NCBI RefSeq assembly: GCF_012102705.1 | Contig: NZ_JAAVTA010000009.1 | Span: forward strand, 1-64,000 | DNA: 64,000 bases | Origin: Haematospirillum sp. H1815 | GTDB taxonomy: Bacteria > Pseudomonadota > Alphaproteobacteria > Rhodospirillales > Rhodospirillaceae | Reading direction: 5' to 3' | Shown: positions 16,482-26,117 of the stretch, one piece after another | Layout of the letters: each line of letters opens with the position of its first letter | Numbering within the stretch: position 1 is the first letter of the stretch | Program-made: the position numbers and the translations under genes | The notes under the pieces: model-generated | Seen by the model: the letters and a program-made list of their open reading frames with translations, nothing else | What the model was told of the DNA's origin: nothing | Database searches by the model: none

Positions 16482-19400
16482 ATGGCCGATGAAGCTCCCC
16501 GCCTGGTTGAGCCTGAGGAAATAGAAATCCTGAGCTCCGAAACACCTGTCACCGATGGGCAGCCAACGGGTGAGCGTGCAACGGTGTCTGCTGCTGTCGG
16601 GGATGATGAAGTTAATGGCGAGATGGATGCGCTCGCCCGGGCTATCGAGGAGCCAGAGCAGGATTCACCCCAGAACGTGGGTAACTTGGGTGTCTTGCAC
16701 ACCGGCAGCCGGTCGGAGGCCGACGTACAGGTTCTTGGCGGTGAGCTTGATACGGTGCCAACACCCGCTCCTGGTGTTTCAGCGACCGAAGATGGAAACC
16801 AGGGTATTCCGGATGGCATCATTGGTTCCGGGGTGGTGAACCCGCCGGCTGCCAGTTCCGAGGACACGCCTTCTTCTGTGGCCCCTCTTGCACCATCGGC
16901 AGGTTCCGGGGCTGGACCTTTGCCCCCGGACCTGCCAAGTTCGCCGGTTGCTGCGGTACAGGGTGCTCCTGTTATCGTTGCTCCGGAGCAGGCCAATGCC
17001 CCGCCGGTGCCCGAGGATACGCAGGATGCCACTGTGGCCACGGCCCCTGTTATTCCTGAAGACCAGCAACAAACGGTCCAGATCCCGGCGGTGGCTCCGG
17101 TTGTGTCCCTTGTCCCGGCTGCAGGTGCTGAAGACAATGGCATCGCCTTGTCAATCACTCTGTCCAGCCCCGGGGTGGGGATCCTGGATATTGTCATCAG
17201 TAATCTGCCGGCAGGGACTGTACTGAGTGCAGGAACTCCCATTGATGCGACCAGCTGGCGGGTTTCCGCTGCTGATCTCGATGGCCTTCAGTTGACACCG
17301 CCGTCGAATTTCAGCGGTGAGCTTGCGGTAACTGTGACGGCAACGACCACCGGAACAGCCGGAGATACGGCCAGCTCTGTCACTATCTTGCCGGTCACCG
17401 TGACACCGATAGCCGATGCCCCTATTCTGGATGTTCCTGCCTTGACTGTGGGGGCAGAGGATACGGACGTTCCCTTTGATATTCAGGTGTCGTTGACAGA
17501 TACCGATGGATCGGAAAGTCTGACGATTACAGTTTCCGGTCTTCCTGCCGGGGCGACCCTGAGCAAGGGCACGCAGCAGGCCGACGGGTCATGGACCCTG
17601 TCCTCCGGCGACTTGCCGGGCCTGACCCTGAGGCCACCAGCTGATTTCAGCGGTACCATCAACGCCACGGTAACCGCAACCTCGACCGAAGGGCAACCGG
17701 CGGCCTTGCCGGAGCAGCAGTCTGCCTCTGTTGATACAGCTGTATCCCTGACCATCACTGGTGTTGCCGATACGCCGACACTGGTGGTCGCGCCTCCTGC
17801 TGCCGGGGTTGAAGATACGGCCCTTCCCTTGACGATCAATGCCAATCTTCAGGACATTTCAGAAACGCTGTCCGTTGTGATTTCTGGGCTTCCGGCTGGT
17901 GCAACCCTCAATCAGGGTACGCAGGGGGCCGATGGCAGTTGGACCCTTTTGCCGGCAGAGCTGGCCGGTCTGCAGCTGAATCCGCCGCCCAATTACAGCG
18001 GTTCGTTCAATCTTGTGGTGACCGCCGTATCAACGGAGCAGGATGGCGATACGGCCAGCACCTTGCAGACCGTTCCGGTCACAATTGCCCCGGTTGTGGA
18101 TGCGCCGACGCTGACGGCCTCGCTTCCGGCTTCCAGTCAGGAAGACACGGCTGTTTCCTTTGATGTCCAGGCTGCCCTTGTCGATACCGATGGTTCGGAG
18201 AGCCTGACCGTCACGGTGACGGGCCTTCCTGCAGGAGCGACCTTGAGCAACGGAATACAGAACGCTGATGGATCCTGGACCTTGGCCCCGGATGACCTGC
18301 CCGGGCTTTTGCTGACACCGCCACCGAATTTCAGCGGTACCATCAATGCCACGGTGACGGCGACCTCGACCGAAGGACAGCCGGTTGCCCTGGGTCCACA
18401 GTCGGCCAGTGTCGGGGCCTTGGTCTCTGTCTCGGTTGCCGGCGTTGCCGATGGGGCTGTGGTGTCAGCCAGCGCCCCGGCGGCAGGGAACGAAGATACC
18501 CGTATTGGTCTGAACCTGTCTGCCGCGCTGTCGGACAACGATGGTTCCGAGAGTGTGGTGCTGACCCTGTCGGGTATGCCGGCAGGAAGCACATTCTATC
18601 TCGGGACGGACGGTGCCGCTGCCGAGGTGACTGCAAACGTCAATGCGGACGGATCCGTTACCCTTGCCCCTCTGTCTGTAGGCGAAGTGGCATCCCTGTC
18701 CGTTCTGGCCAAGGGCAGTACGTCCGGGCACTACGCCGGGGCCTATACCCTGACGGTCAGCGCCGTATCTGTCGAGCAGGACGGTAACGTGTCGGCCCCG
18801 TCAGTGATGACGGTTCCTGTCGTGGTCGCGCCGGTATCCGACGGCGTCAGCACGTCCGGCCAGAGCGTATCCGGCCTTGAGGATACAACGATCGCCTGGC
18901 GTCCGGTCTTTACGCTTGTCGATCGTGACAATGCTGCTTCCGGTGATACCAGCGGTGCACCGGGGCAGGAAAAGGTCACGACGGTTTCCCTATACTCCAA
19001 TGATCCTGATATGGCGGGCAGTGTGTGGAAGGTTGCGCTTCCCGGTCAACCCGAGCAGGTGTTGACCATCCAGACCGGATCTTTTTCCACCGGCAGCGGA
19101 TCCACGGTCTACCAGTACAAGATCAATATCCCGACGGATGCCATTCAGGTGGCTGATGGGGCTGCTGCCGACCGCTTTGCGGTTGAAGGCTTGACGGTCA
19201 CGCCGTCTCCGGATAGCGACCGTGACATCAGTGTGGTCTTTGGTGTCGGGACGGAAGATACTGCCAACGGCATGACCGCCAGCCGTGTGACCAATGTCAG
19301 CGGAACAGTCAGGGTTACGGCTGTTGCTGATGATATTGTCCTGACGGCTGCCGATGTCACCGGCAAGGAAGACCAGGGGATTGGCGGGGCGAATGTGTTT

Positions 19401-22400
19401 CCCCTCAACCTGTCTGCCACCCTGCAGGATGTGGATGGGTCGGAGCGTGTTGCCTCTGTCGAGATCACGGGTGTTCCCGACGGCTGGAAGCTGGTCGGCG
19501 CCACGGGTATTACCGACGCCGGGGGTGGTGTGTGGCGGTATTCTCCGACAGACAGCGGAGGCATAAACAGAAGCCCTGACCTGTCGGGTCTTCGTCTTGA
19601 ACTCCCGCAGCATGAAGCCACCAATGGCCCGATATCCCTGACCATGCGTGTGTCCTGGTATGATCCGGGTACAGAAGGGGGGGCAGGCGTCAGCGCCGCA
19701 CGGGCGCAGAGCACGGATTTTACGGTAACGGTTGATCCGGTCGCCGACGCCCCGGTTGCCATTATCAAAACCGTTGTTGGCAATGAAGACACGCCGCTGG
19801 CTGTGTACATCAACCCGCAGACACCGGACAGTGATGGTTCGGAAGTGCTCTCTGTCCTTCTGTCCGGCCTGCCCGATGGCGTGAAGTTTGGTCACATGGT
19901 CGGCGGTGCGTTCCAGGAATTGACCGGTGTGACATCCAGTGTTGGCGGGCAGACGGTCTGGACCCTTTCCGAAGCCCAGTTGTCGGGTTTGCACATGATG
20001 CCCCCGGCCAACTCCAACAAGGACTTTACCTTTACCGCAACAATCCGCACGACCGAAACCGGCGGACCGGCGGATGCGGATAATGTTGCCGAGATGGTAC
20101 AGACGGTATTCGTTGACTTGCGCGGAGTGGCTGACGGTAGTGCCTTGGCGGATGGTACGGTCATTACCCGGACCGGATCCGAGGACACGGTCATTGACCT
20201 GAATATCAGCGGCATTCCGATGGTGGACACCGATGGATCGGAAAACGCCAGCTATGTTCTGGATCTGTCGGCGCTGCCATCCGGCTTCACGCTGACCGGT
20301 GTTCCGGAGCAGGCTCTGGTGCCTCTGGGTGGTGACCGCTGGTCGGTGGCGGCGTCCGAGGCCGGGAATCTGAAGCTTGTGCCACCCAAGGATTTCTCCA
20401 ATGCTTTCCCCGGTGGTACCGATGTGCGTATCGGGCTGGAGATCCGCAGTACGGAAAATGACGGCAGTGTGAGGGTCGAGAACCATCCCCTGGACATTCG
20501 CGTCAATGCGGTTGTTGATGCCCCGCATGTGGCCAGCCCGGATGCAGGGCGCGAAGACAGCGAGCTGACCATTCCCCTGACGGTCAGTACCGGCGACAGC
20601 GATGGCTCGGAGACAGTCAGCAGCCTGTATCTGACAACGCACCTGTCTGGCTTCAAGGTGACCAATGGATCCGGGGCAGAGCTGACGTGGAATGCCTCCC
20701 TGGGGCGTTATGATGCCAATCTGTCCGGGCAGACGGTTCTGAAGTTGCAGCCCCTGGACGGGCGTCAGGATCTTGGTGGTGATGGTGCCGATGTTCCCTA
20801 CACCCTTCAGGTAACGGTTCGGGATGCCGGTGGTGTGCAGGCAACCTTCAATGTCGGGCGGACCATTGTGGTCAATCCGGTTGCCGATACGCCGGAGCTG
20901 TCAGCCTCGGTTCAGGGAACAGCGCGGGTTGGGTCACCCCTGGATATCCACCTGTCAATTGCCAGTGGCGAGGTTGGCCATCTGGTGGGTGGAACCTATG
21001 TGCCCGACGGATCGGAGAAAGTTGGCCTGCAGGTTAGTGGCATGGTCAACGGGGTTGTTCTGGTGCAGGAAATGCCCGACGGCAGTCTGAACCAGATCGG
21101 CCGCAACAATGGTGATGGTACCTGGACCCTGGATAACCAAACCCTGGACGGGCTGCGCGGGCCGGATGGCGCCATACCGGACGGCATCATCAAAGTCTGG
21201 GCCCCATGGGGTGAAATGAGCGGGGGCGGGACTTACACTCCTGTTTCATCCCTGACCCTGGGTCTGAAAGCCATTGCGGTGGAACCGGATGGAACCGGTG
21301 CCGACCGTGTAGCCAGCGATGAAACAACCTTGAACCTGAACTGGAATCAAGGCGGTGGCGGGGGTCACCATGGTGGTGGCAATGGCAATGGCAATGATGG
21401 CTCAGTCCATTGGGGTGGGGATGGCGTTATACACGGCGTGGAAGATGTGCCGGTGACCTCGCTTAATCTGGGCAACATGCCCACTGATGTGGCCGAGGTA
21501 GTCATCAGTGGTGTTCCGGCCGGGGCTTCGTTCTCCGCAGGGACGGATATGGGCAACGGGGTGTGGAAAATTGCCGCGGCAGACATTCCATCCCTTGTCT
21601 TCACCCCACCAGAGGATCTGGGCGGAAGTGGTACCGCCGTCGAAGGGCTGAACCCGGTGACACCTTCGGGCTTTTCACCTCCCGGTCTGGCGCTTGGTCT
21701 GGGGAAGGAGATGTATGGCGGGACCATCATCCTGACTGTGGAAGGGCATGACAGCAGCGGCAACCCGGTTTCCGGTGGTGCCTTTATCCGTGCTGTGTCT
21801 TTGGTGCCGGAAGCGGATGCTCCCACACTGTCCGGCACCCCTCTGTCCGGCAGCGAGGATGCCCCCCTGTCCCTGTCCGGTATTACGGTTACGACCAATG
21901 ATGTGGATGGTTCGGAGACTGCCAGTGCCTTGATCAAGGTACCACAGGGCTTTGTGCTGTCGGTTGATGCCCCCCCGCTGCGCTACGATACCGTTGGCGG
22001 TGGTGACGGGCAGCCGGCCTTTGCCCTTAATGCCGGTGGCGCCGCTGTGTATGCCGTTTATTCTGTCGCCGCGGCTGACATACCCAGTCTGACCTTGGTG
22101 CGGGATCCGTCTGTTCTGGCTGCTGAGAACTATTCAGGGCCCCTGAAGATCTATGTGACCGGTGTTGCAACAGAGCTGGAGGGAGGGCAGGCCAGCGTGG
22201 AGCAGGCCTTCACGCTGGATGTGGCAGCGGTTGCTGATGGCGCGGCGTTGTCCTCTGCCCCGGCAACCGGTACCGAAGATGGCGGAGCCATTGCCCTGAA
22301 CCTGTCGGCCAGCCTGATCGACAGCAGCGAAACCCTGACATCGCTGGCGGTTCTGGGTGCCGATGCATCAAAGGTGACATTTGTTGATGGTGCAGGCCAG

Positions 22401-24353
22401 CCGGTACCCGACCTGTCTTCCCTGACCCTGGCCCAGGTGCAGGATCTGCATGTTCTGCCAGCAGCCAATGTGGGTGGTGATGTCAGCTTTGTCCTGAAAG
22501 CGGTGACGGCCGATGGTGCGGACACCAAGGAAACCCAGCATGTGGTAACGGTGCATATCACGCCGGTAGCGGATATGCCGTCTGTTGTTGTGACCCCGGC
22601 CCAGTCTGGTCCCTTTGCCTTCTCCGGGAACGAGGATACGGCGATTGCCCTGGATATTGCCGCATCCCTGACCGATACCGACGGATCGGAATCCCTGTCC
22701 TTGGTTCTGGATATTCCCTTGGGGGCCACGCTGGTGCATGTGGCCGGTGATGGATCGATGACCGTTGCCGGGGCCAATACAGGCAACGGAAAGTGGGTGC
22801 TGGGTACGTCAGATCTTCCGGGTCTGCATATTGTACCGCCGCAGGATTATAATGGCTCCATGACGGTCAATGTGACGGCTACCGCGTGGGAGAACGGACT
22901 GCGCAGCGGTGCGGTATCGCAAAGTCAGTCCTTTGCTGTTGAGGTTGTCGCGCAGGCAGATACACCGGATATCGAGCCTCCACGCACTGTTGCCGGTCAG
23001 GAGGATGTTGGTGTTCCAATAGATCTGGGGCTTGCCCCGGCGCCGCAACCGGCTGGCCCCCATGCCACGCCGGAAACCCTGACCCTGGAAATTGTCGATG
23101 TGCCTGCTGGTGCATCTTTCACTCTGTCCGACAATGCGGTTGGCACACAGGGGGCGGGTGGTGTCTGGACGTTCTCCGCCGCCGAGGTTACCCAGATCAT
23201 GGCAGCCGGGTCCGGGGCCTTCAAGGTTGTTCCTCCGTCCAACAGTGACGAAAGCTTTACCCTCGGGGTGCGGGCCATCAGTACCGATGGCGATACGACG
23301 GCATCTTCGGCCGGGTTGGGTGACAGCCCCTATCGTCCGGTGACGGTGACGCTGGAGGCGGTAGCCGATGCTCCCTCTCTGTCAGTGTCAGATGTGTCCG
23401 GTTCGGAAGACCAGCCGATTGCCCTTGATATTGCGGCTGCTCTTGTCGATACCGATGGCTCCGAGACACTGTCTGTCACTCTGTCCGGCTTGCCGTCTGG
23501 TGCCATCCTGTCTGCCGGTACCAACACCGGAAACGGCAGCTGGACCCTGACCCCTGCGCAGTTGCCGGGTCTGACCTTTACCGCTCCGGCGCACGAAAGC
23601 GGTACCTGGACGCTCTCTGTTTCGGCAACGTCGACAGAGAATGCCAACGGTGATACCGCAACCACTTCGGCCTCGTTGACGGTGACCGTGGATCCGGTAG
23701 CCGATGCTCCGGATGTTTCTGCGCAGTCCGTTGTGGCAGACAGCGGGGCCCCGGTTGCCTTGTCCCTTGTTGCCGGTCTGGTTGACAGCTCCGAGACGCT
23801 GTCACTGACCCTGACCGGAGCTCCGGAAGGCAGCTTGTCGGCCGGAACATGGGATCCATCGACTTCCAGTTATCACCTGCAACCATCAGAGCTGTCGGGC
23901 CTTGTCTTTACCCCGCCGTCCGGTGATGCGGCTGAGTTTCCCATGGCACTGACCGCTGTTTCAACAGAGTCCAATGGCAGTACCGCCCAGTCCAGCGCCG
24001 ATTTTACGGTCACCGTTCCGGATGTGCCGCCGGATACGCCACCGGTATCGGCCATGTTCTTCCTGTCCGATGCGGGTGGAGACGCTTGGAATACCTTCCT
24101 GTCTGATGACAGTGTGCCCGTTGCCGGAAATGATGGCGGTGTGGCTGCTGCAGACCAGCTGGTAACCCTTGGCAGTGATACGTTTGATACTGGCGCCGGC
24201 GATGTGTCCGGTGGAATGGTTGATGCTGTCGTTGCCGGGGGTGGCCTTGACTTGGCTGGCCTTGGTGACAGTGGTGGAGCAGGGGATCTCATCATCCCGC
24301 ACGAGGGTGACCATGGAGCGGGTTCGGTAGCTTCCATGGCTGGCGGGATTTGA
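16482..24353 (+). CDS. giant Ig/cadherin-like repeat surface protein
   Basis: A 2623-residue acidic protein. The first 200 or so residues are disordered and rich in Glu, Pro and Ala, with no signal peptide. About 18 tandem domains of roughly 100-140 residues follow. Most contain GxEDTxIxLxIxAxLxD near the start, DTDGSESL, then SGLPAGATLSxGT, DGSWTL, LTPPxNFSG and a closing VxPVADAP. This is the pattern of calcium-binding repeats in type I-secreted adhesins (T1SS-143/cadherin-like). A glycine/histidine/asparagine-rich linker lies near residues 1625-1640. The last 100 residues are Gly/Asp/Val-rich but carry no RTX nonapeptides. Repeats 2 and 4 are nearly identical at DNA level, pointing to recent duplication. 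It is probably a secreted or surface adhesin; the export route is not shown by the sequence. The ATG at 16482 follows AAGGA. Confidence 0.88.
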   Translation: MADEAPRLVEPEEIEILSSETPVTDGQPTGERATVSAAVGDDEVNGEMDALARAIEEPEQDSPQNVGNLGVLHTGSRSEADVQVLGGELDTVPTPAPGVSATEDGNQGIPDGIIGSGVVNPPAASSEDTPSSVAPLAPSAGSGAGPLPPDLPSSPVAAVQGAPVIVAPEQANAPPVPEDTQDATVATAPVIPEDQQQTVQIPAVAPVVSLVPAAGAEDNGIALSITLSSPGVGILDIVISNLPAGTVLSAGTPIDATSWRVSAADLDGLQLTPPSNFSGELAVTVTATTTGTAGDTASSVTILPVTVTPIADAPILDVPALTVGAEDTDVPFDIQVSLTDTDGSESLTITVSGLPAGATLSKGTQQADGSWTLSSGDLPGLTLRPPADFSGTINATVTATSTEGQPAALPEQQSASVDTAVSLTITGVADTPTLVVAPPAAGVEDTALPLTINANLQDISETLSVVISGLPAGATLNQGTQGADGSWTLLPAELAGLQLNPPPNYSGSFNLVVTAVSTEQDGDTASTLQTVPVTIAPVVDAPTLTASLPASSQEDTAVSFDVQAALVDTDGSESLTVTVTGLPAGATLSNGIQNADGSWTLAPDDLPGLLLTPPPNFSGTINATVTATSTEGQPVALGPQSASVGALVSVSVAGVADGAVVSASAPAAGNEDTRIGLNLSAALSDNDGSESVVLTLSGMPAGSTFYLGTDGAAAEVTANVNADGSVTLAPLSVGEVASLSVLAKGSTSGHYAGAYTLTVSAVSVEQDGNVSAPSVMTVPVVVAPVSDGVSTSGQSVSGLEDTTIAWRPVFTLVDRDNAASGDTSGAPGQEKVTTVSLYSNDPDMAGSVWKVALPGQPEQVLTIQTGSFSTGSGSTVYQYKINIPTDAIQVADGAAADRFAVEGLTVTPSPDSDRDISVVFGVGTEDTANGMTASRVTNVSGTVRVTAVADDIVLTAADVTGKEDQGIGGANVFPLNLSATLQDVDGSERVASVEITGVPDGWKLVGATGITDAGGGVWRYSPTDSGGINRSPDLSGLRLELPQHEATNGPISLTMRVSWYDPGTEGGAGVSAARAQSTDFTVTVDPVADAPVAIIKTVVGNEDTPLAVYINPQTPDSDGSEVLSVLLSGLPDGVKFGHMVGGAFQELTGVTSSVGGQTVWTLSEAQLSGLHMMPPANSNKDFTFTATIRTTETGGPADADNVAEMVQTVFVDLRGVADGSALADGTVITRTGSEDTVIDLNISGIPMVDTDGSENASYVLDLSALPSGFTLTGVPEQALVPLGGDRWSVAASEAGNLKLVPPKDFSNAFPGGTDVRIGLEIRSTENDGSVRVENHPLDIRVNAVVDAPHVASPDAGREDSELTIPLTVSTGDSDGSETVSSLYLTTHLSGFKVTNGSGAELTWNASLGRYDANLSGQTVLKLQPLDGRQDLGGDGADVPYTLQVTVRDAGGVQATFNVGRTIVVNPVADTPELSASVQGTARVGSPLDIHLSIASGEVGHLVGGTYVPDGSEKVGLQVSGMVNGVVLVQEMPDGSLNQIGRNNGDGTWTLDNQTLDGLRGPDGAIPDGIIKVWAPWGEMSGGGTYTPVSSLTLGLKAIAVEPDGTGADRVASDETTLNLNWNQGGGGGHHGGGNGNGNDGSVHWGGDGVIHGVEDVPVTSLNLGNMPTDVAEVVISGVPAGASFSAGTDMGNGVWKIAAADIPSLVFTPPEDLGGSGTAVEGLNPVTPSGFSPPGLALGLGKEMYGGTIILTVEGHDSSGNPVSGGAFIRAVSLVPEADAPTLSGTPLSGSEDAPLSLSGITVTTNDVDGSETASALIKVPQGFVLSVDAPPLRYDTVGGGDGQPAFALNAGGAAVYAVYSVAAADIPSLTLVRDPSVLAAENYSGPLKIYVTGVATELEGGQASVEQAFTLDVAAVADGAALSSAPATGTEDGGAIALNLSASLIDSSETLTSLAVLGADASKVTFVDGAGQPVPDLSSLTLAQVQDLHVLPAANVGGDVSFVLKAVTADGADTKETQHVVTVHITPVADMPSVVVTPAQSGPFAFSGNEDTAIALDIAASLTDTDGSESLSLVLDIPLGATLVHVAGDGSMTVAGANTGNGKWVLGTSDLPGLHIVPPQDYNGSMTVNVTATAWENGLRSGAVSQSQSFAVEVVAQADTPDIEPPRTVAGQEDVGVPIDLGLAPAPQPAGPHATPETLTLEIVDVPAGASFTLSDNAVGTQGAGGVWTFSAAEVTQIMAAGSGAFKVVPPSNSDESFTLGVRAISTDGDTTASSAGLGDSPYRPVTVTLEAVADAPSLSVSDVSGSEDQPIALDIAAALVDTDGSETLSVTLSGLPSGAILSAGTNTGNGSWTLTPAQLPGLTFTAPAHESGTWTLSVSATSTENANGDTATTSASLTVTVDPVADAPDVSAQSVVADSGAPVALSLVAGLVDSSETLSLTLTGAPEGSLSAGTWDPSTSSYHLQPSELSGLVFTPPSGDAAEFPMALTAVSTESNGSTAQSSADFTVTVPDVPPDTPPVSAMFFLSDAGGDAWNTFLSDDSVPVAGNDGGVAAADQLVTLGSDTFDTGAGDVSGGMVDAVVAGGGLDLAGLGDSGGAGDLIIPHEGDHGAGSVASMAGGI

Positions 24354-24358
24354 CCCTT

Positions 24359-24384
24359 CAGGCCCTTATTCCTGTTCGGGCCTG
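24359..24384 (+). terminator. hairpin at the convergent ends of the giant gene and olsA
   Basis: A 7-bp stem (CAGGCCC and GGGCCTG) is followed by TTT, starting 6 nt after the giant gene's stop. The stop codon of the convergent olsA lies in the loop. It is a plausible but weak terminator. Confidence 0.5.
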
Positions 24385-25157
24385 TTTCCGGACAGGGCTG
24401 CGTTCAGTCCGTTGCGGACGATGACCTCGCAGTGTCGTGACAAGGTCTTTCTGTTGCCTGTTTCCGCAATGGTGACGGTCGGGAAGAAGTCAACCTCGAC
24501 CGTCAGGCTGCCGAGCCTCAGGAAGTCCATCAGATGTGGGAAAAGCTCCATGTCCCCGTACCACGCGAAAAACGGGCGCATACTGCGTCCCATCGGTAAT
24601 CCCTTGTAGCGTGTATAGGCAATGCTGACCGGCTGTACGTGGACCGCTTCTCCGTTCACCGCTTTCTCTGCGGTATTGAACAGGCTGCTTTTGAACGGCA
24701 GAACCCGGTTTCCATCCGATGATGTTCCCTCGGGGAAAAGAATGATGGGTTCCCCTTCCTGCAGGCGTTCTGCAATGACATCGCGATGCTGTGCCGTGGC
24801 ACTGACCCGCCGTTCGACAAAGATTGTGCGGGCAATGGAGGCCAGAAACCCGATCCCGGGCCACTGTCGTACCTCGGCTTTTGAAACAAAGGCCCCGGGA
24901 ATCAGGGCGCACAGGATCATGATATCAATGTAGCTGACATGATTGGCAACGCACAGCAAGGGTCGGTGCTGTGACAGTGTTCCCCGGACAACAACCTTCA
25001 CGCCGAATATCAGCGACAGCGCAACCTTCCAGTAGAGCATCGATATGTTCCTGTAGCGGTAGCGCAAAAGAAGAGCCGGTATGTAGGCTATCAGACACAG
25101 CCCCGTCCAAAGGACGTAAAGCGCAAGTTTTGTTGCTGTGCCAATTGTGGTGAGCAT
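24366..25157 (-). CDS. olsA: 1-acyl-glycerol-3-phosphate-type acyltransferase (OlsA-like)
   Basis: A 263-residue PlsC-family acyltransferase with an N-terminal membrane helix (about residues 10-32). The catalytic NHxxxxD motif is NHVSYID (H73, D78), and the acyl-acceptor motif FPEGTSSDG follows later. Its ATG at 25157 lies directly after the TGA of the OlsB-like gene, so the two are translationally coupled. Paired with OlsB it should O-acylate lyso-ornithine lipid to ornithine lipid at the inner membrane. A general lysophosphatidate acyltransferase role is the alternative. Confidence 0.85.
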   Translation of the reverse strand: MLTTIGTATKLALYVLWTGLCLIAYIPALLLRYRYRNISMLYWKVALSLIFGVKVVVRGTLSQHRPLLCVANHVSYIDIMILCALIPGAFVSKAEVRQWPGIGFLASIARTIFVERRVSATAQHRDVIAERLQEGEPIILFPEGTSSDGNRVLPFKSSLFNTAEKAVNGEAVHVQPVSIAYTRYKGLPMGRSMRPFFAWYGDMELFPHLMDFLRLGSLTVEVDFFPTVTIAETGNRKTLSRHCEVIVRNGLNAALSGNRPEQE

Positions 25158-25973
25158 TCAGCCCGGATTCCTTTTCAGGTTGCCTGCCGGTCTGGATTTC
25201 CGGTCATAATGTTTGAAGTACTTGTCTGAGATCAGGTCCGTTTTGACCATCACACAGACATCAACCGTGTTGAAATCATGGTCAATGACAGCTCCGTCGC
25301 CAACAAAGCCCCCCAAGCGGAGGTACCCTTTGACCAGCGGTGGAACGGACGCAAGCCCCCGTGCCGGATGAATGCGATCAGGGGGCAAAATGTCCATAGC
25401 AGTGTAGCGATCCTTCAAGGCAACCGGGCGCATGGATTCCGGAGCCAGATGGTGCTGGTAAAGATAGGAAAGCGGAAGTGCCAGCTTTGATGGATCCGTA
25501 CCCTGCAGGCTGGCACAGCCAAACATCATGGTAATATCATAGTGGAACACATAGGCGGCAATGCCTCGCCACAGCAGCTGCATTGTTGCTTTTGTGCGAT
25601 AGGCGGCATCAACACAGGACCGGCCCAGCTCCATGATCTCACCGGAGAGGGCTTCAAGTGGTGCAATATCGTACTCATCGGCTGTATAGAAACGTCCGGC
25701 CTTGTGCGCCTGGGAGCGTCGGAGCAAACGATAGGTTCCGACAACAGCCTGGGGACCATCCCCTTTGGTATGGTCAATGACAACAAGATGGTCGCAGAAT
25801 GGATCAAACCGATCAAAATCCCGGCCGGCAGCGGCAACCTCCGGCGTGGGTCGTGCGCCCATCTCCTGGAAAAAAACCCGGTAGCGAAGCGCTTGCGCTG
25901 CTTCTATCTCCGCATCGTTGGCGGCCAGCCGTATTTCCTGATCCCCTGTCGTAAGGGTTTCCAGCATTACCAT
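25158..25973 (-). CDS. olsB: ornithine-acyl-ACP N-acyltransferase (OlsB-like)
   Basis: About 271 residues of the hemolysin-like GNAT family that makes lyso-ornithine lipid from ornithine and 3-hydroxyacyl-ACP. Family signatures are ALRYRVFFQEMGA near the N-terminus, CDHLVVID, VVGTYRLLR, IMELGRSCVD and LWRGIAAYVFHYDI followed by MFGCASLQG. The ATG at 25973 is chosen because AGGA lies 7 nt upstream. The frame continues open to 26063, but that part is not family-like. It is first of an olsB-olsA operon downstream of fur on the same strand. Phosphate or iron control is possible but no operator is evident. Confidence 0.9.
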   Translation of the reverse strand: MVMLETLTTGDQEIRLAANDAEIEAAQALRYRVFFQEMGARPTPEVAAAGRDFDRFDPFCDHLVVIDHTKGDGPQAVVGTYRLLRRSQAHKAGRFYTADEYDIAPLEALSGEIMELGRSCVDAAYRTKATMQLLWRGIAAYVFHYDITMMFGCASLQGTDPSKLALPLSYLYQHHLAPESMRPVALKDRYTAMDILPPDRIHPARGLASVPPLVKGYLRLGGFVGDGAVIDHDFNTVDVCVMVKTDLISDKYFKHYDRKSRPAGNLKRNPG

Positions 25974-26056
25974 AAACGTATCCTGTTGTTCGGGCTGTTC
26001 CCGCTGCCCTGTTCTGTATCCTGCTTTTCCGGTGTGCACGGCGACACAATGCACGG

Positions 26057-26095
26057 CTGTCACACAAAGAGCAAGCTGTGCCCGGCGTGTGACAG
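26057..26095. other. 9-bp hairpin with T-run between fur and olsB
   Basis: CTGTCACAC (26057-26065) pairs with GTGTGACAG (26087-26095), and T7 follows at 26102-26108 on the plus strand. The T-run is placed for termination of a plus-strand transcript, yet both flanking genes are on the minus strand, where the same element reads as an A-run before a stem. Confidence 0.55.
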
Positions 26096-26117
26096 GGCAT
26101 CTTTTTTTGGCTTTGGA

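Noticed and set aside
18990-20642. 550-codon minus-strand open frame inside the giant repeat gene
   Set aside because: It mirrors the repeat composition of the plus-strand gene, which has consistent domain structure; the minus frame has none.
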